A DNA stretch of 64,000 bases from Orientallactaga sibirica (GCA_036365145.1 JAEOAD010000338.1:1-64000), one strand, 5' to 3'; positions 36,092 through 49,899 are shown, counted from the first letter of the stretch. Numbers and translations: made by a program. The notes: a model not told the origin generated them from the sequence alone.

Positions 36092-36896
36092 CTTAATTTT
36101 TGTAATCTAACAAGATGTACAAGTTAGTAGATTTGCCTCATTTCTAAAGTAGTTTCTTTAGAAAACAAACATCTTCAGTACTGAACACTGTACTGTGTGA
36201 AATAAGTTAATTCGGTTCTAGGAATCAGTTGCTTTCCTCCAAAGAAGGTTGAGTGCACCAAGTTTAAACTTTCCCTGTTAATGTAATCTAAAAAGATGCA
36301 CAACTTAGTAGATTCGCCTCATTTCTAAAATAGTTTGTTTAGAAAACAAACATCTTCATTACCCAACACTATACTATGTGAAATACCCTAGATCGGTTCT
36401 AGAAATCACTTGCTTTCCTAAGAAGAATGTTGAGTGCAGCAAGTTGAAACTTTCCTAGATTGTGTAATCTAGCAAGATGTACAAGTTAGTAGGTTTGCCT
36501 CATTTCTAAAGTAGTTTCTTTAGAAAACAAACATCTTCAATACCGAACAGTGTACTGTGTCAAATAAGTTAATTCGGTTCTAGGAATCAGTTTCCTCTCT
36601 ACGAAGATGGTTGAGTTTAGCAAGGTCAAACTTTCCTTGTTAATGTATTCTAAAAAGATGCACAACTTAGTAGATTCGCCTCATTTGTAAAGTAGTCTGT
36701 TGAGAAAAGAAACATCTTCATTGCCGAACATTGTACTGTTTGAAATAAGCTAATTCGGTTCTCGTAATCAGTTGCTTTCCTCCAAAGAAGGTTGAGTGCA
36801 GCAAGTTCAAACTTTCCTTGTTAATGTATTCTAAAATGATGCACAACTTGGTACATTCACCTCATTTCTAAAGTACTTTGTTGAGAAAACAAACAT
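36092..36896 (+). repeat. A/B/C-type monomers between trimer S and cassette P
   Basis: About four to five ordinary monomers of the A, C and B types. Nothing else is visible. Confidence 0.75.
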
Positions 36897-37600
36897 CTTC
36901 TTTGCCGATCACTGTACTGTCTCAAATAAGCTAGTTCGGTTCCAGGAATCAGTTGCTTTTCTACGAAGAAGGTTGAGTAAAGCAAGTTCAAAGTTTCCTT
37001 GTTTGTATAATGTAACAGGATGTACAACTCAGTAGATTCGTTTCATTTCTAAAGTGGTTTCTTTGGAAAACAAACATCTTCATTCCCGAACACTGTACTG
37101 TGTGAAATAAGTTAGTTCGGTTTTAGGCAGCAGTTGCTTCCCTACGTAAATGGTTGAATGCAGCATATTCACACTTGCCTTGTTTGTGTAATCTAACAAG
37201 ATGTCCAAGTTAGTAGATTCACCTCATTTGTAAAGTAGTTTGTTGAGAAAACAAACATCTTTATTGCCCAACACTGTACTGTGTGAAGTAAGCTATTTTG
37301 GTTCTAGGAAAGAGTTTCTTTTCATGAAGATGGTTGAGTGCAGCAAGTTCAAACTTTCCTTGTTAATGTAATCTAAAAGATGCACAACTTAGTATATTCG
37401 CCTCATTTCTAAAATAGTTTGTTGAGAAAACAAACATCTTCATTGCCGAACGTTGTACTGTGTGAAATGAGCTCGTTCATTTCTAGGAATCAGTTGCTTT
37501 CCTACGAAGACGGTCGAGTGCAGCAAGTTCAATCTTTTCTAGTTTGTGTAATCTAACAAGATGTACAAGTTAGTAGATTCGCCTCATGTCTAAAGTAGTT
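36897..37600 (+). repeat. Dispersed cassette P, copy 2, with extended match
   Basis: Matches 22065 to ~22770 in order: gccgatcactgtactgtct, gttccaggaatcag, gtaacaggatgtacaactcag, gttttaggcagcag, cttccctacgtaaa, cacacttgccttgtttg, then a gaagtaagctatttt monomer and a gaaatgagctcgttc monomer. The match spans about four monomers at a distance of ~14.8 kb with moderate divergence. Confidence 0.75.
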
Positions 37601-37900
37601 TCTTTGAAAAACAAACATCTTCAGTACCGAACACTCTACTGTGTGAAAAAACTTAATTTGGTTCTAGGAATCAGTTTCCTTTCTATGAAGATGGTTTAGT
37701 TTAGAAAGTTCAAACTTTCCTTGTTAATGGAATCTAAAAAGATGTCCAAGTTAGTAGATTCGCCTCATTTCTAAAGTAGTTTGTTGAGAAAACAAACATC
37801 TTCATTGCCAAACATTGTACTGTGTGAAATAAGCTAATTCGGTTCTAGGAATCAGTTGCTTTTCTACGAAGAAGGTTGAGTGCAGCAAGTTCAAACTTTC

Positions 37901-38986
37901 TTAGTTTGTGTAATCTAATAGGGTGGACAAGTTAGTAGATTCACATCATTTCTAAAGTAGTTTGTTTAGAAAAGAAACATCTTCATTGCAGAACATTGTA
38001 CTGTGTGAAATGAGCATGTTCGGTTCTAGGAAGCAGTTGCCTTTCTACGGGGAAGGTTGAATGCAGCAAGTTCAAACATTCCTTGTTTGTGTGATCTAAG
38101 AAGATTTACAAGTCAATAGATTCGCCTCATTTCTAAAGTAGTTTCCTTAGCAAACTAACATCTTCATTGCCTAACATTGTAATGTGTGAAATAAGCTAGT
38201 TCCGTTCTAGGAATCAGTTGCTTTCCTACGAAGAAAGTTGAGTGCAGCAAGTTCAATCTTTCCTAGTTTGTGTAATCTAACAAGATGTACAAGTTAGTAG
38301 ATTCACCTCATGTCTAAAGTAGTTTCTTTAGAAAACAAACATCTTCAGTACCGAACACTGTACTCTGTGAAATAAGCTGGTTCGGTTCTAGGAATCAGTT
38401 GCCTTTCTATGAAGAAGGTTGAGTGCAGCAAGTTCAAACTTTCCTTCCTTGGGTGATCTAAAAAGATGTACAAGTTAGTAGATTCGCCTCTTTTCTAAAG
38501 TAGTTTGTTTAGAAAACAAACTTCTTCATTGCCGAACACAGTCCTGTGTGAAATAAGCTAGTGCGGTTCTTGTAATCAGTTGCTTTTTTACAAAGAAGGT
38601 TTAGTGCAGCAAGTTCAAACTTTTCTTGTTTGAGTAATCTAACAAGATGTACAAGTTACTAGATCCACCTCATTTGTAAAGCAGTTTGTTGAGAAAACAA
38701 ACATCTTTATTGCCCAACACTGTACTGTGTGAAGTAAGCTATTTCAGTTCTAGGAATGAGTTTCTTTTCGACGAATATGGTTGAGTGCAGCAAGTTCAAA
38801 CTTTCCTTGTTAATGTAATCTAAAAAGTTGTACAACATAGTAGATTCGCCTCATTGGTAAAGTAGTTTGTTGAGAAAACAAACATCTTCGTTGCCAAACA
38901 TTGTACTGTGTGAAATGAGTTAGTTAGTTTCTAGGAATCAGTTGCTTTCCTACGAAGAAGGTTGAGTGCAGCAAGTTCAAACTTTC
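37901..38986 (+). repeat. Hexamer block T, first copy
   Basis: A 1086 bp, six-monomer unit repeated directly at 38987. Shared rare variants include ctaatagggtggacaag, tgaaatgagcatgttcgg, tctacggggaaggttg, tccttagcaaactaac, cttccttgggtgatc and gaacacagtcctgtg. Confidence 0.93.
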
Positions 38987-40072
38987 TTAGTTTGTGTAAT
39001 CTAATAGGGTGGACAAGTTAGTAGATTCACATCATTTCTAAAGTAGTTTGTTTAGAAAAGAAACATCTTCATTGCAGAACATTGTACTGTGTGAAATGAG
39101 CATGTTCGGTTCTAGGAAGCAGTTGCCTTTCTACGGGGAAGGTTGAATGCAGCAAGTTCAAACATTCCTTGTTTGTGTGATCTAACAAGATTTACAAGTC
39201 AATAGATTCGCCTCATTTCTAAAGTAGTTTCCTTAGCAAACTAACATCTTCATTGCCTAACATTGTAATGTGTGAAATAAGCTAGTTCCGTTCTAGGAAT
39301 CAGTTGCTTTCCTACGAAGAAAGTTGAGTGCAGCAAGTTCAATCTTTCCTAGTTTGTGTAATCTAACAAGATGTACAAGTTAGTAGATTCACCTCATGTC
39401 TAAAGTAGTTTCTTTAGAAAACAAACATCTTCAGTACCGAACACTGTACTCTGTGAAATAAGCTGGTTCGGTTCTAGGAATCAGTTGCCTTTCTATGAAG
39501 AAGGTTGAGTGCAGCAAGTTCAAACTTTCCTTCCTTGGGTGATCTAAAAAGATGTACAAGTTAGTAGATTCGCCTCTTTTCTAAAGTAGTTTGTTTAGAA
39601 AACAAACTTCTTCATTGCCGAACACAGTCCTGTGTGAAATAAGCTAGTGCGGTTCTTGTAATCAGTTGCTTTTTTACAAAGAAGGTTTAGTGCAGCAAGT
39701 TCAAACTTTCCTTGTTTGTGTAATCAAACAAGATGTACAAGTTACTAGATTCACCTCATTTGTAAAGTAGTTTGTTGAGAAAACAAACATCTTTATTGCC
39801 CAACACTGTACTGTGTGAAGTAAGCTATTTCAGTTCTAGGAATGAGTTTCTTTTCGACGAATATGGTTGAGTGCAGCAAGTTCAAACTTTCCTTGTTAAT
39901 GTAATCTAAAAAGTTGTACAACATAGTAGATTCGCCTCATTGGTAAAGTAGTTTGTTGAGAAAACAAACATCTTCATTGCCAAACATTGTACTGTGTGAA
40001 ATGAGTTAGTTAGTTTCTAGGAATCAGTTGCTTTCCTACGAAGAAGGTTGAGTGCAGCAAGTTCAAACTTTC
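38987..40072 (+). repeat. Hexamer block T, second copy
   Basis: Same length as the first copy and almost identical. Differences include ctaacaagattt for ctaagaagattt near 39182 and gtagtttg for gcagtttg near 39766. After 40072 the third unit would begin, but the sequence reads ctaacaagatgaacaag instead of ctaatagggtgg, so the tandem stops at two copies. Confidence 0.93.
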
Positions 40073-40439
40073 TTAGTTTGTGTAATCTAACAAGATGAAC
40101 AAGTTAGTAGATTCACCTCATTTCTAAAGTCGTTTGTTGAGAAAACAAACATCTTCATTGCCGAACTTTGTACTGTGTGAAATAAGCTAATTCGGTTCTA
40201 GGAATCAGTTGCTTTCCTACAAAGAAGGTTGAGTGCAGCAAGTTCAAACTTTCCTTGTTTGTGTAATGTTACAGGATATACAACTCAGTAGATTCGCTTC
40301 ATTTCTAATGTAGATTGTTTAGAAAACAAACATCTTCATTCCCGAACACTGTACTGTGTGAAATAAGTTAGTTCAGTTTTAGGCATCAGTTGCTTTCCTA
40401 CGAAGAAGGGTGAGTTCTGCAAGTTCAAACTTTCTTTGT

Positions 40440-40910
40440 TTGTGTCATCTAACAAGATGTACTACTTACAAGTTTCCCTCATTTCTAAACTACATTGTTT
40501 AGAAAACAAACACCTTCAATACCAAATACTGTACTGTGTGAAATAAGTTGTTTTGGTTTTAGGAATCAGATGCTTTCCTACGGAAAATGTTGAGTACAGC
40601 AAGTTCAAGCTTTCCTTGTTAATGTAATCTGAAAAAGAAGTACAACATTGTAGATTGGCCTCATTTCTACAGTAGGATTTTTAGAAAACAAACATTTTCA
40701 TTCCCAAACACTGTAATGTGTGAAATAAGCTAGTTCGGTTCTAGGAATCAGTTGCTTTCCTAAGAATAAGGTTGAGTACAACAAGTTCCAACTCTCCTTG
40801 TTTCTGTAATGTAACATCATGTAAAACTTAGTAGATTCACTTCACTTCCAAATAGTTTGCTTAGTAAACTAACATCTTCATTGCTGAACATTGGAATGTG
40901 TGAAATAAGC
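40440..40910 (+). repeat. Dispersed cassette U, copy 1
   Basis: About 2.6 monomers with a distinctive order: tactacttacaagtttccc, ctaaactacattgtttag, caccttcaataccaaatac, then tagattggcctcatttctac with an extra-T box (ttttttagaaaac), then a gatgtaaaacttag monomer with gcttagtaaactaac. Repeated near 41150 and 54960. Confidence 0.8.
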
Positions 40911-41149
40911 TAGTTCGGTTTGAGGAATCACTTGCTATCCTACGAAGAAGGTTGAGTGCAGCAAGTTCAAACTTTCCTAGTTTGTGTAATCTAACAAGAA
41001 GTCCAAGCAAGTAGATTTGCCTCATTTCTAAAGTAGTTTGTTTAGAAAACAAACATCTTCATTGCCGAACAATGTACTGTGTGAAATAAGCTATTGCGGA
41101 TCTAGGAATCAGTTGCTTTCCTTCGAAGAAGGTTGAGTGCAGCAAATTC

Positions 41150-41640
41150 AAACTTTCCTTGTTAGTGTAATCTAACAAGATGTAGTACTTACAAGTTTCC
41201 CTAATTTTAAACTACATTGTTTACAAAACAAACACCTTATACCAAATACTGTACTGTGTGAAATAAGTTGTTTCAGTTTTAGGAATAAGATGCTTTCCTA
41301 CGAAAAATGTTGAATACAGAAAGTTCAAACTTTCCTTTTTAATGTAATCTAAAAAAGAAGTACAACTTAGTAGATTGGCCTCATTTCTACTGTAGGTTTT
41401 TTAGAAAACAATCATTTTCATTCCCGAACACTGTAAGGTGTGAAATAAGCTAGTTCGGTTCTAGGAATCAGTTGCTTTCCTACGAATAAGGTTGAGCACA
41501 ATAAGTTCCAACTGTCATTGTTTCTGTATTGTAACATGATGTAAAACTTAGTACATTCGCTTCACTTCCAAAGTATTTTGCTTAGTAAACTAACATCTTC
41601 ATTGCCGAATATTGTAATGTGTGAAATAAGCTAGTTCGGT
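41150..41640 (+). repeat. Dispersed cassette U, copy 2
   Basis: Same order of rare variants as copy 1, about 710 bp (four monomers) downstream. It has several private changes such as ccctaattttaaactac and acaccttataccaaat (a small deletion). Confidence 0.8.
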
Positions 41641-44600
41641 TCTAGGAATCAGTTGCTTTCATATGAAGAAGTTTGAGTGCAGCAAGTTGAAACTTTCCTC
41701 GTTTGTGTAATCTAACAAAATGTCCAAGTTAGTGGATTCGCCTCATTTGTAAAGTAGTGTGTGGAGAAAACAAACATCTTCATTGCCGAACATTGTACTG
41801 TATGAAATAAGCTAATTTGGTTCTAGGAATCAGTTGCTTTCCTAAAAGAAGGTTGAATTCAGCAAGTTCAAACTTTCCTTGTTAATGTAATCTAAAAATC
41901 TTACACAACGTAGTAGATTCACCTCATTTCTAAAGTAGTTTGTTTAGAATACAAACATCTTCATTACCAAACACTATACTGTGTGAAATACACAAGTTTG
42001 GTTCTAGGAATCACTTGCTTTCCTACAAAGGTTCAGTGCAGCAAGTTCAAACTTTCTTAGTTTGTGTAATCTAACAAGATGTACAAATTAGAAGATTCAT
42101 CTCATTTATAAAGTAGTTTCTTTAGAAAACAAACATCTTCAGTACCGAACACTGTACTGTGTGAAATAAGTTAATTCGGTTCTAGGAATCAGTTTCCTTT
42201 CTACGAAGATGGTTGAGTTTAGCAAATTCAAACTTTCCTTCTTAATGTAATCTAAAAATATGTCCAAGTTAGTAGATTCACCTCATTTGCAAAGTAGTTT
42301 GTTGAGAAAACAAACATCTTCATTGCTGAACATTTTACTGTGTGAAATAAGCTAATTCGTTTCTAGGAATCACTTTCCTTTCTATGAAGATGGTTGAGTT
42401 TAGCAAGTTCAACCTTTCCTTGTTAATGTAATCTAAACAGACGACCAAGTTAGTAGATTCGCCTCATTTCTAAAGTAGTTTGTTTAGAAAACAAACATCT
42501 TCATTACCAAACAGTGTACTGTGTGAAATAAGCAAGTTTGGTTCTAGGAATCACTTGCTTTCCTACGAAGAAGGTTGAGTGCAGTAAGTTCAAACTTTCC
42601 TAGTTTGTGTAATCTAACAAGATGTACAAATTAGAAGATTCGTCTCATTTAGAAATTAGTTTCTTTAGAAAACAAACATCTTCAGTACCGAACACTGTAC
42701 TGTGTGAAATAAGTTAATTTCCTTTTCTAGGAATCAGTTTCCTTTCTACGAAGATGGTAGAGTGCAGCAAGTTTAAACATTCCTTGTTTATGTAATCTAA
42801 AAAGATGTCCAAGTTAGTAGATTCGCCTCATTTGTAAAGTCGTTTGTTGAGAAAACAAACATCTTCATTGCCGAACATTGTACTGTCTGAAATAAGCTAA
42901 TTCGGTTCTAGGAATCAGTTGCTTTCCTAGAAAGAAGGTTGAGTGCAGCAAGTTCATACTTTCCTTGTTAATGTAATCTAAAAAGATGCACAACTTAGTA
43001 GTTTCGCCTCATTTCGAAAGTAGTTTCTTTAGAAAACAAACATCTTCAGTCCTGAACACTGTACTGTGTGAAATAAGTTAATTCGCTTCTAGGAATCAGT
43101 TTCCTTTCTACGAAGATGGTAGAGTGCAGCAAGTTTAAACATTCCTTGTTTATGTAATCTAAAAAGATGTCTAAATTAGTAGATTCGCCTAATTTGTAAA
43201 GTAGTTTGTTAAGAAAACAAACATCTTCTTTGCCGATCACTGTACTGTCTGAAATAAGCTGGTTCAGTTCCAGGAATCAGTTCCTTTTCTATGAAGAAGG
43301 TTGAGTGCAGCAAGTTCAAACGTTCCTTGTTTGTGTAATGTAACAGGATGTACAACTCAGTAGATTCTCTTCATTTCTAAAGTAGGTTGTTTAGAAAACA
43401 AACATCTTCATTCCCAAACACTGTACTGTGTGAAATAAGTTAGTTCGGTTTTAGGCATCAGTTGCTTTCCTACAAAAAATGTTGACTACAGCAAGTTCAA
43501 AGTTTCCTTGTTAATGTAATCTAAAAAGATGTCCAAGTTAGGAGATTCGCCTCATTTGTAAAGTAGTTTGTTGAGAAAACAAACATCTTCATTGCTGAAC
43601 TTTGATCTGTGTGAAATAAGCAAGTTCGGTTCTAAGAATCAGTTGCTTTTCTACGAAGAAGGTTGAGTGCAGCAAGTTCAAATTTTCCGTTTTTGTGTGA
43701 TATAACCAGATATAAAAGTTAGTAGATTCGCCTCATTTCTAAAGTAGTTTGTTTAGAAAACAAACATCTTCATTGCTGAACACTGTACTGTGTGAAATAA
43801 GCTATTGCGGTTCTAGGAATCAGTTGCTTTCCTACGAAGAAAGTTGAGTGCAGCAAGTTCAAACTTTCCTTTTTAATGTAATCTAACAAGATGTACAAAC
43901 TGGTAGATTCGCCTCATTTGTAAAGTAGTTTGTTGAGAAAACAAACATCTTCATTGCCTACATTGTACTGTGTGAAATAGCAAGTTTGGTTCTAGGAATT
44001 AGTTGCTTTTTTACGAAGAAGGTTGAATGCATCCAGTTCAAACTTTCCTTGTTTGTGTAATCTAACAAGATATACAAGTTAGTAGATTCACCTCATTTGT
44101 AAAGTAGTTTGTTGAGAAAACAAACATCTTTATTGCCCAGCACTGTACTTTGTGAAGTAAGCTATTTCATTTCTAGGAATCAGTTGCTTTCCTACGAAGA
44201 AGGTTGACTGCAGCAAGTTCCAACTGTCCTTGTTTTTGTAATGTAATATGATTTAAAACTTAATAGATTAGCTTCACTTCCTAGGTAGTTTGCTTACTAA
44301 ACTAACATCTTAATTGCCAAACATTGTAATGTGTGAAATAAGCTAGTTCGGTTCTAGGAATCAGTTGCTTTTCTAAGAAGAAGGTTGAGTGCAGCAAGTT
44401 GAAACTTTCCTAGTTTGTGTAATCTAACAAGATGTCCAAGTTAGTAGATTCGCCTCGTTTGTAAAGTAGTTCATTGAGAAAACAAATATCTTCATTGCCA
44501 AACATTGTACTGTGTGAAATAAGCTAATTCGGTTCTAGGAATCAGTTGCTTTCCTACAAATAAAGTTGAGTGCAGCACGTTCAACCTTTCCTTGTTAATG

Positions 44601-45717
44601 TAATCTAAAAAGGTGCACAACTTAGTAGATTCACCTGATTTCTAAAGTAGTTTCTTTAGAAAAGAAACATCTTCAGTACCGAACACTGTACTGTGTGAAA
44701 TAAGTTAATTCGGTTCTAGGAATCAGTTTCCTTTCTACAAAGATGGTTAAGTGCAGCAAGTTCAAACGTTCCTTTTAATGTAATCTAAAAAGATGTACAA
44801 CTCAGTAGATTCGCTTCATTCCTAAAGTAGTTTGTTTAGAAAACAAACATCTTCATTCGCGAACACTGCACTGTGTGAAATAAGTTAGTTCGGTTTTAGG
44901 CATCAGTTGCTTTCCTATGAAAAAGGGTGAGTACAGCAAGTTCAAACTCTCCTTGTTAATGTAATCTAATATGATGTCCAAGTTAGTAGATTCGCCTCAT
45001 TTGTAAAGTAGTATGTTGAGAAAACAAACATCTTCATTACTAAACATTGATCTGTGTGAAATAAGCAAGTTCGATTCTTGGAATCAGTTGCTTTTCTACA
45101 AAGAAGGTTGAGTGCAGCAAGTTCAAACTTTCCTTTTTTGTGTGATCTAACAAGATGTACAAGTTAGTAGATTTGCCTCCTTTCTAAAGTAGTTCGTTTA
45201 GAAAACAAACATCTTCATTGCCAAACACTGTACTGTGTGAAATAAGTTGTTTCGATTTTAGGAATCAGATGCTTTCCTACAAAAAAGTTGAGTGCTGCAA
45301 GTTCAAAGTTTCCTTGTTTGTGTCATCTAACAAGATGTACTACTTACAAGTTTCCCTCATTTCTAAACTACATTGTTTAGAAAACAAACACCTTAAATAC
45401 CAAATACTGTACTGTGTGAAATAAGTTTTTTCGGTTTTAAGAATCAGATGCTTTCCTACGAAAAAGGTTGAGTACAGCAAGTTCAAACTTTCCTAGTTTG
45501 TGTAATCTAACAAGATGTCCATGTTAGTAGATTCGCCTCATTTGTAAAGTATTTTGTTTAGAAAAGAAACATCTTTAGTACCGAACACTGTACTGTGTGA
45601 AATGAGGTAGTTCGGTTCTAGGAATCAGTTGCTTTCCTACGAACAAGGTTGAGTGCAGCAAGTACAAACTTTCATTGTTTGTGTAATCTGAAAAGATGTA
45701 CAATTGGTAGATTCGCT
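41641..45717 (+). repeat. A/B/C-type monomers with scattered cassette pieces
   Basis: Apart from cassette P copy 3, this stretch holds ordinary monomers. It includes a monomer at ~45320-45480 of the cassette U first type (tactacttacaagtttccc, caccttaaataccaaat) without the rest of that cassette. Confidence 0.75.
43225..43470 (+). repeat. Dispersed cassette P, copy 3
   Basis: Begins with tgccgatcactgtactgtctg, then ggttcagttccaggaatcag, then taacaggatgtacaactcag, then ggttttaggcatcag. The match to the other two copies covers about 1.5 monomers. Confidence 0.7.
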
Positions 45718-46017
45718 TCATTTGTAAAGTAGTTTGTTTAGAAAACAAACATCTTCATTGCCGAACAGTGTACGGTGTGAAATAAGCTAATTCGGTTCTA
45801 GGAATCACTTGCTTTCCTACAAAGAAGGTTGAGTGTACCAAGTTCAAACTTTCCTTGTTAATGTAATCCAAAAAGATGTCCAAGTTAGTAGATTCGCCTC
45901 ATTTGTAAAGTAGTTTGTTGAGAAAAGAAACATCTTCATTGCCGAACAGTGTACGGTGTGAAATAAGCTAATTCGGTTCTAGGAATCACTTGCTTTCCTA
46001 CAAAGAAGGTTGAGTGC
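45718..46017 (+). repeat. Local single-monomer duplication
   Basis: A block starting ccgaacagtgtacggtgtg at 45761 recurs at 45942 (offset 181) and stays matched for about 75 bases through ggaatcacttgctttcc and the following anchor. These adjacent monomers are more alike than their neighbours. Confidence 0.7.
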
Positions 46018-47850
46018 AGCAAGTTAAAACTTTCCTAGTTTTTGTAATCTAACATGATGTACAAGTTAGTAGATTCGCCTCATTTCTAAAGTAGTTTCTT
46101 TAGAAAACAAACATCTTCAGTACTGAACACTGTACTGTGTGAAATAAGTTAATTCGGTTCTAGGAATCAGTTTCCTTTCTACGAAGAAGGTTGAGTGCAG
46201 CAAGTTCAAACTTTCCTAGTTTGTGTAATCCAACAAGATGTACATGTTAGGAGATTCGCCTCATTTCTAAAGTAGTTTCTTTAGAAAACAAACATCTTCA
46301 GTACTGAACACTATACTGTGTGAAATAAGTTAATTCGGTTCTAGGAATCAGTTTCCTTTCTACGAAGAAGGTTGAGCGCAGCAAGTTGAAACTTTCCTAG
46401 TTTGTGTAATCTAACAAGATGTACAAGTTAGTAGATTCGCCCCATTTCTAAAGTAGTTTCTTTAGAAAACAAACATCTTCAGTACCGAATACTGTTCTGT
46501 GTGAAATAGGTTAATTCGGGTCTAGGAATCAGTTTCCTTTCTACGAAGATGGTTGAGTTTAGCAAGGTCAAACTTTCCTTGTTAATGTAATCTAAAAAGA
46601 TGTCCAACTTAGTAGATTAGCCTCATTTTTAAAGTAGTTTCTTGAGAAAACAAACATCTTCATTGCCGAACGTTGTACTGTGTGAAATAAGCTATTTCTG
46701 TTCTAGGAATCAGTTGCTTTCCTACAAAGAAGGTTGAGTGCAGCAAGTTAAAACTTTCCTAATTTGTGTAATCTAACAAGAAATACAAGTTAGTAGATTC
46801 GCCTCATTTGTAAATTAGTTTCCTTAGAAAAGAAACATCTTCAGTACTGACCACTGTACTGTGTGAAATAAGTTAATTCTGTTCTAGGAATTAGTTTTCT
46901 TTCTACGAAGAAGGTTGAGTGCAGCAAGTTCAAACTTTCCTAGTTTGTGTAATCCAACAAGATGTACAAGTTAGTACATTCACCTCATTTCTAAAGTAGT
47001 TTCTTTAGAAAACAAACATCTTCACTACCGAACAGTGTACAGTATGAAATAAGTTAATTCGGTTCTAGGAAACAGTTTCCTTTCTACGAAGATGGTTGAG
47101 ATTAGCAAGGTAAAACTTTCCTTGTTAATGTAATCTAAAAAGATGTCTAAGTTAGTAGATTCGCCTCATTTGTAAAGTAGTTTGTTGAGAAAAGAATCAT
47201 CTTCATTGCCGAACATTGTACTGTGTGAAATAACTTAATTCGGTTCTAGGAATCAATTGCTTTCCTACAAAGAAGGTTGAGTGCAGCAAGTTCAATCTTT
47301 CCTTGTTAATGTATTCTAAAAAGATGCACAACTTAGTAGATTCGCCTCATTTCTGAAGTACTTAGTTGAGAAAAGAAACATTTTCATTTCCGAACATTGT
47401 ACGGTGTGAAATAAGCTAATTCGTTTCTGGGAATCACTTGCTTTCCTACGAAGAATGTTGAGTGCAGCAAGTTCTAACTTTCCTAGTTTGTGTAATCTAA
47501 CAAGAGGTACAAATTAGTAGATTAACCTCATTTGTAATGTATTTTCTTTATAAAACAAACATCTTCAGTACCGAATACTGTAATGTGTGAAATAAGTTAA
47601 TTCAGGTTTAGGAATCAGTTTCCTTTCTACGAAGATGGTTGAGTTTAGCAAGGTCAAACTTTCCTTGTTAATGTAATCTAAAAAGATGTCCATGTTAGTA
47701 GATTCGCCTCATTTTTAAAGTAGTTTCCTAAAAAACAAACATCTTCATTGTAGAACGTTGTACTGTGTGAAATAAGCTATTTCGGTTCTAGGAATCAGTT
47801 GCTTTCCTACAAAGAAGGTTGAGTGCAGCAAGTTAAAACTTTCCTAGTTT

Positions 47851-47918
47851 GTGTAATCTAACAAGATGTACATGTTAGTAGATTGTGTAATCTAACAAGA
47901 TGTACAACCTAGTAGATT
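47851..47918 (+). repeat. 34 bp direct duplication inside a monomer
   Basis: The gtgtaatctaacaagatg box with its following tacatgttagtagatt is followed at once by a second gtgtaatctaacaagatg box (offset 34, second start near 47885) that continues tacaacctagtagattcg. The second half matches a different monomer type, so this could be a template switch between two monomers rather than simple slippage. Confidence 0.85.
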
Positions 47919-49899
47919 CGCCTCACTTCTAAAGTAGTTTGTTTAGAAAACAAACATCTTCATTACCGAACACTATACTATGTGAAATAAACTAGTTCAG
48001 TTCTAAGAATCACTTGCTTTCCTACAAAGAAGGTTGAGTGCAGCAAGTTTAAACGTTCATTGTTAATGTAATCCAAAAAATGTCCAAGTTAGTAGATTCG
48101 CCTCATTTGTAAAGTAGTTTGTTGAGAAAAGAAACATCTTCATTGCCGAACATTGTACTATGTGAAATAAGCTAATTCGGGTCAAGGAATCAGTTGCTTT
48201 CCTACAAAGAACGTTGAGTGGAGCAAGTTCAAACTTTGCTAGTTTGTGTAATCTAACAAGCGGTACAAATTAGTAGATTCACCTCATTTCTATTGTACTT
48301 TTTTTAGAAAACCAACATCGTCAGTACCGTACACTGTACTGTGTGAAATAAGTTAATTAGGTTCTAGAAATCAGTTTCCTTTCTACGAAGAAAGTTGAGT
48401 GCAGCAAGTTCAAACTTTCCTAGTTTGTGTAATCCAACAAGATGTACAAGTTATTAGATTCGCCTCATTTCTAAAGTAGTTTCTTTAGAAAAGAAACATC
48501 TTCAGTACTGAACACTGTACTGTGTGAAATAAGTTAATTCGGTTCTAGGAATCAGTTTCCTTTATACGAAGAAGTTTGAGTGCAGCAAGTTGAAACTTTC
48601 CTAGTTTGTGTAATCTAACAAGATGTACAAGTTAGTAGATTCGCCTCATTTCTAAAGTAGTTTCTTTAGAAAACAAACATCTTCACTACCGAACAGTGTA
48701 CTGTATGAAATAAGTTAATTCGGTTCTAGGAAACAGTTTCCTTTCTACGAAGATGGTTGAGATTAGCAAGGTCAAACTTTCCTTGTTAATGTAATCTAAA
48801 AAGATGTCCAAGTTAGTAGATTCGCCTCATTTGCAAAGTAATTTGTTGAGAAAAGAAACATCTTCATTGCCGAACATTGTACTGTGTGAAATAAGCTAAT
48901 TCGGTTCTAGGAATCACTTACTTTCCTACAAAGAAGGTTGAGTGCAGCAAGTTCAATCTTTCCTTGTTAATGTATTCTAAAAAGATGCACAACTTAGTAG
49001 ATTTGCCTCATTTCTAAAATAGTTTTTTTAGAAAACAAACATCTTCATTACCGAACACTGTACTATGTCAAATAAGTTATTTCGGTTCTGGGAATCACTT
49101 GCTTTCGTACGAAGAAGGTTGAGTGCAGGAAGTTATAATTTCCTAGTTTGTGTAATCTAACAAGAGGTACAAATTAGTAGATTCACCTCATTTCTAATGT
49201 AGTTTCTTTAGAAAACAAACATCTTCAGTACCGAATACTGTACTGTGTAAAATAAGTTAATTCGGGTCTAGGAATCAGTTTGCTTTCTACGAAGATGGTT
49301 GAGTTTAGCAAGGTCAAACTTTCCTTGTGAATGCAATCTAAAAAGATGTCCAAGTTAGTAGATTAGCCTCATTTTTAAAGTACATTCTTGAGAAAACAAA
49401 CATCTTCATTGCCGAACGTTGTACTCTGTGAAATAATCTATTTCAGTTCTAGGAATCAGTTGCTTTCCTACAAAGGAGGTTGAGTGCAGCAAGTTCAAAC
49501 TTTCCTAGTTTGTGTAATCTAACAAAATGTACAAGTTAGTAGATTCACCTCATTTCTAAAGTAGTTTCTTTAGAAAACAAACATCTTCAGTACTGAACAC
49601 TGTGCTGTGTGAAATAAGTTAATTTAGTTCTAGTAATCAGTTGCTTTCCTACAAAGAAGGTTGAGTGCAGCAAGTTCAAACTTTCCCTGTTACTGTAATC
49701 TAAAAACATGCACAACCTAGTAGATTCGCCTCATTTGTAAAGTAGTTTGTTTAGAAAACAAACATCTTCATTACCGAACACTGTACTATGTGAAATAAGT
49801 TAGTTCGGTTGTGGGAATCACTTGCTTTCCTACGAAGAAGGTTGAGTGCAGCAAGTTCTAACATTCCTAGTTTGTGTAATCAAACAAGAGGTACAAATT

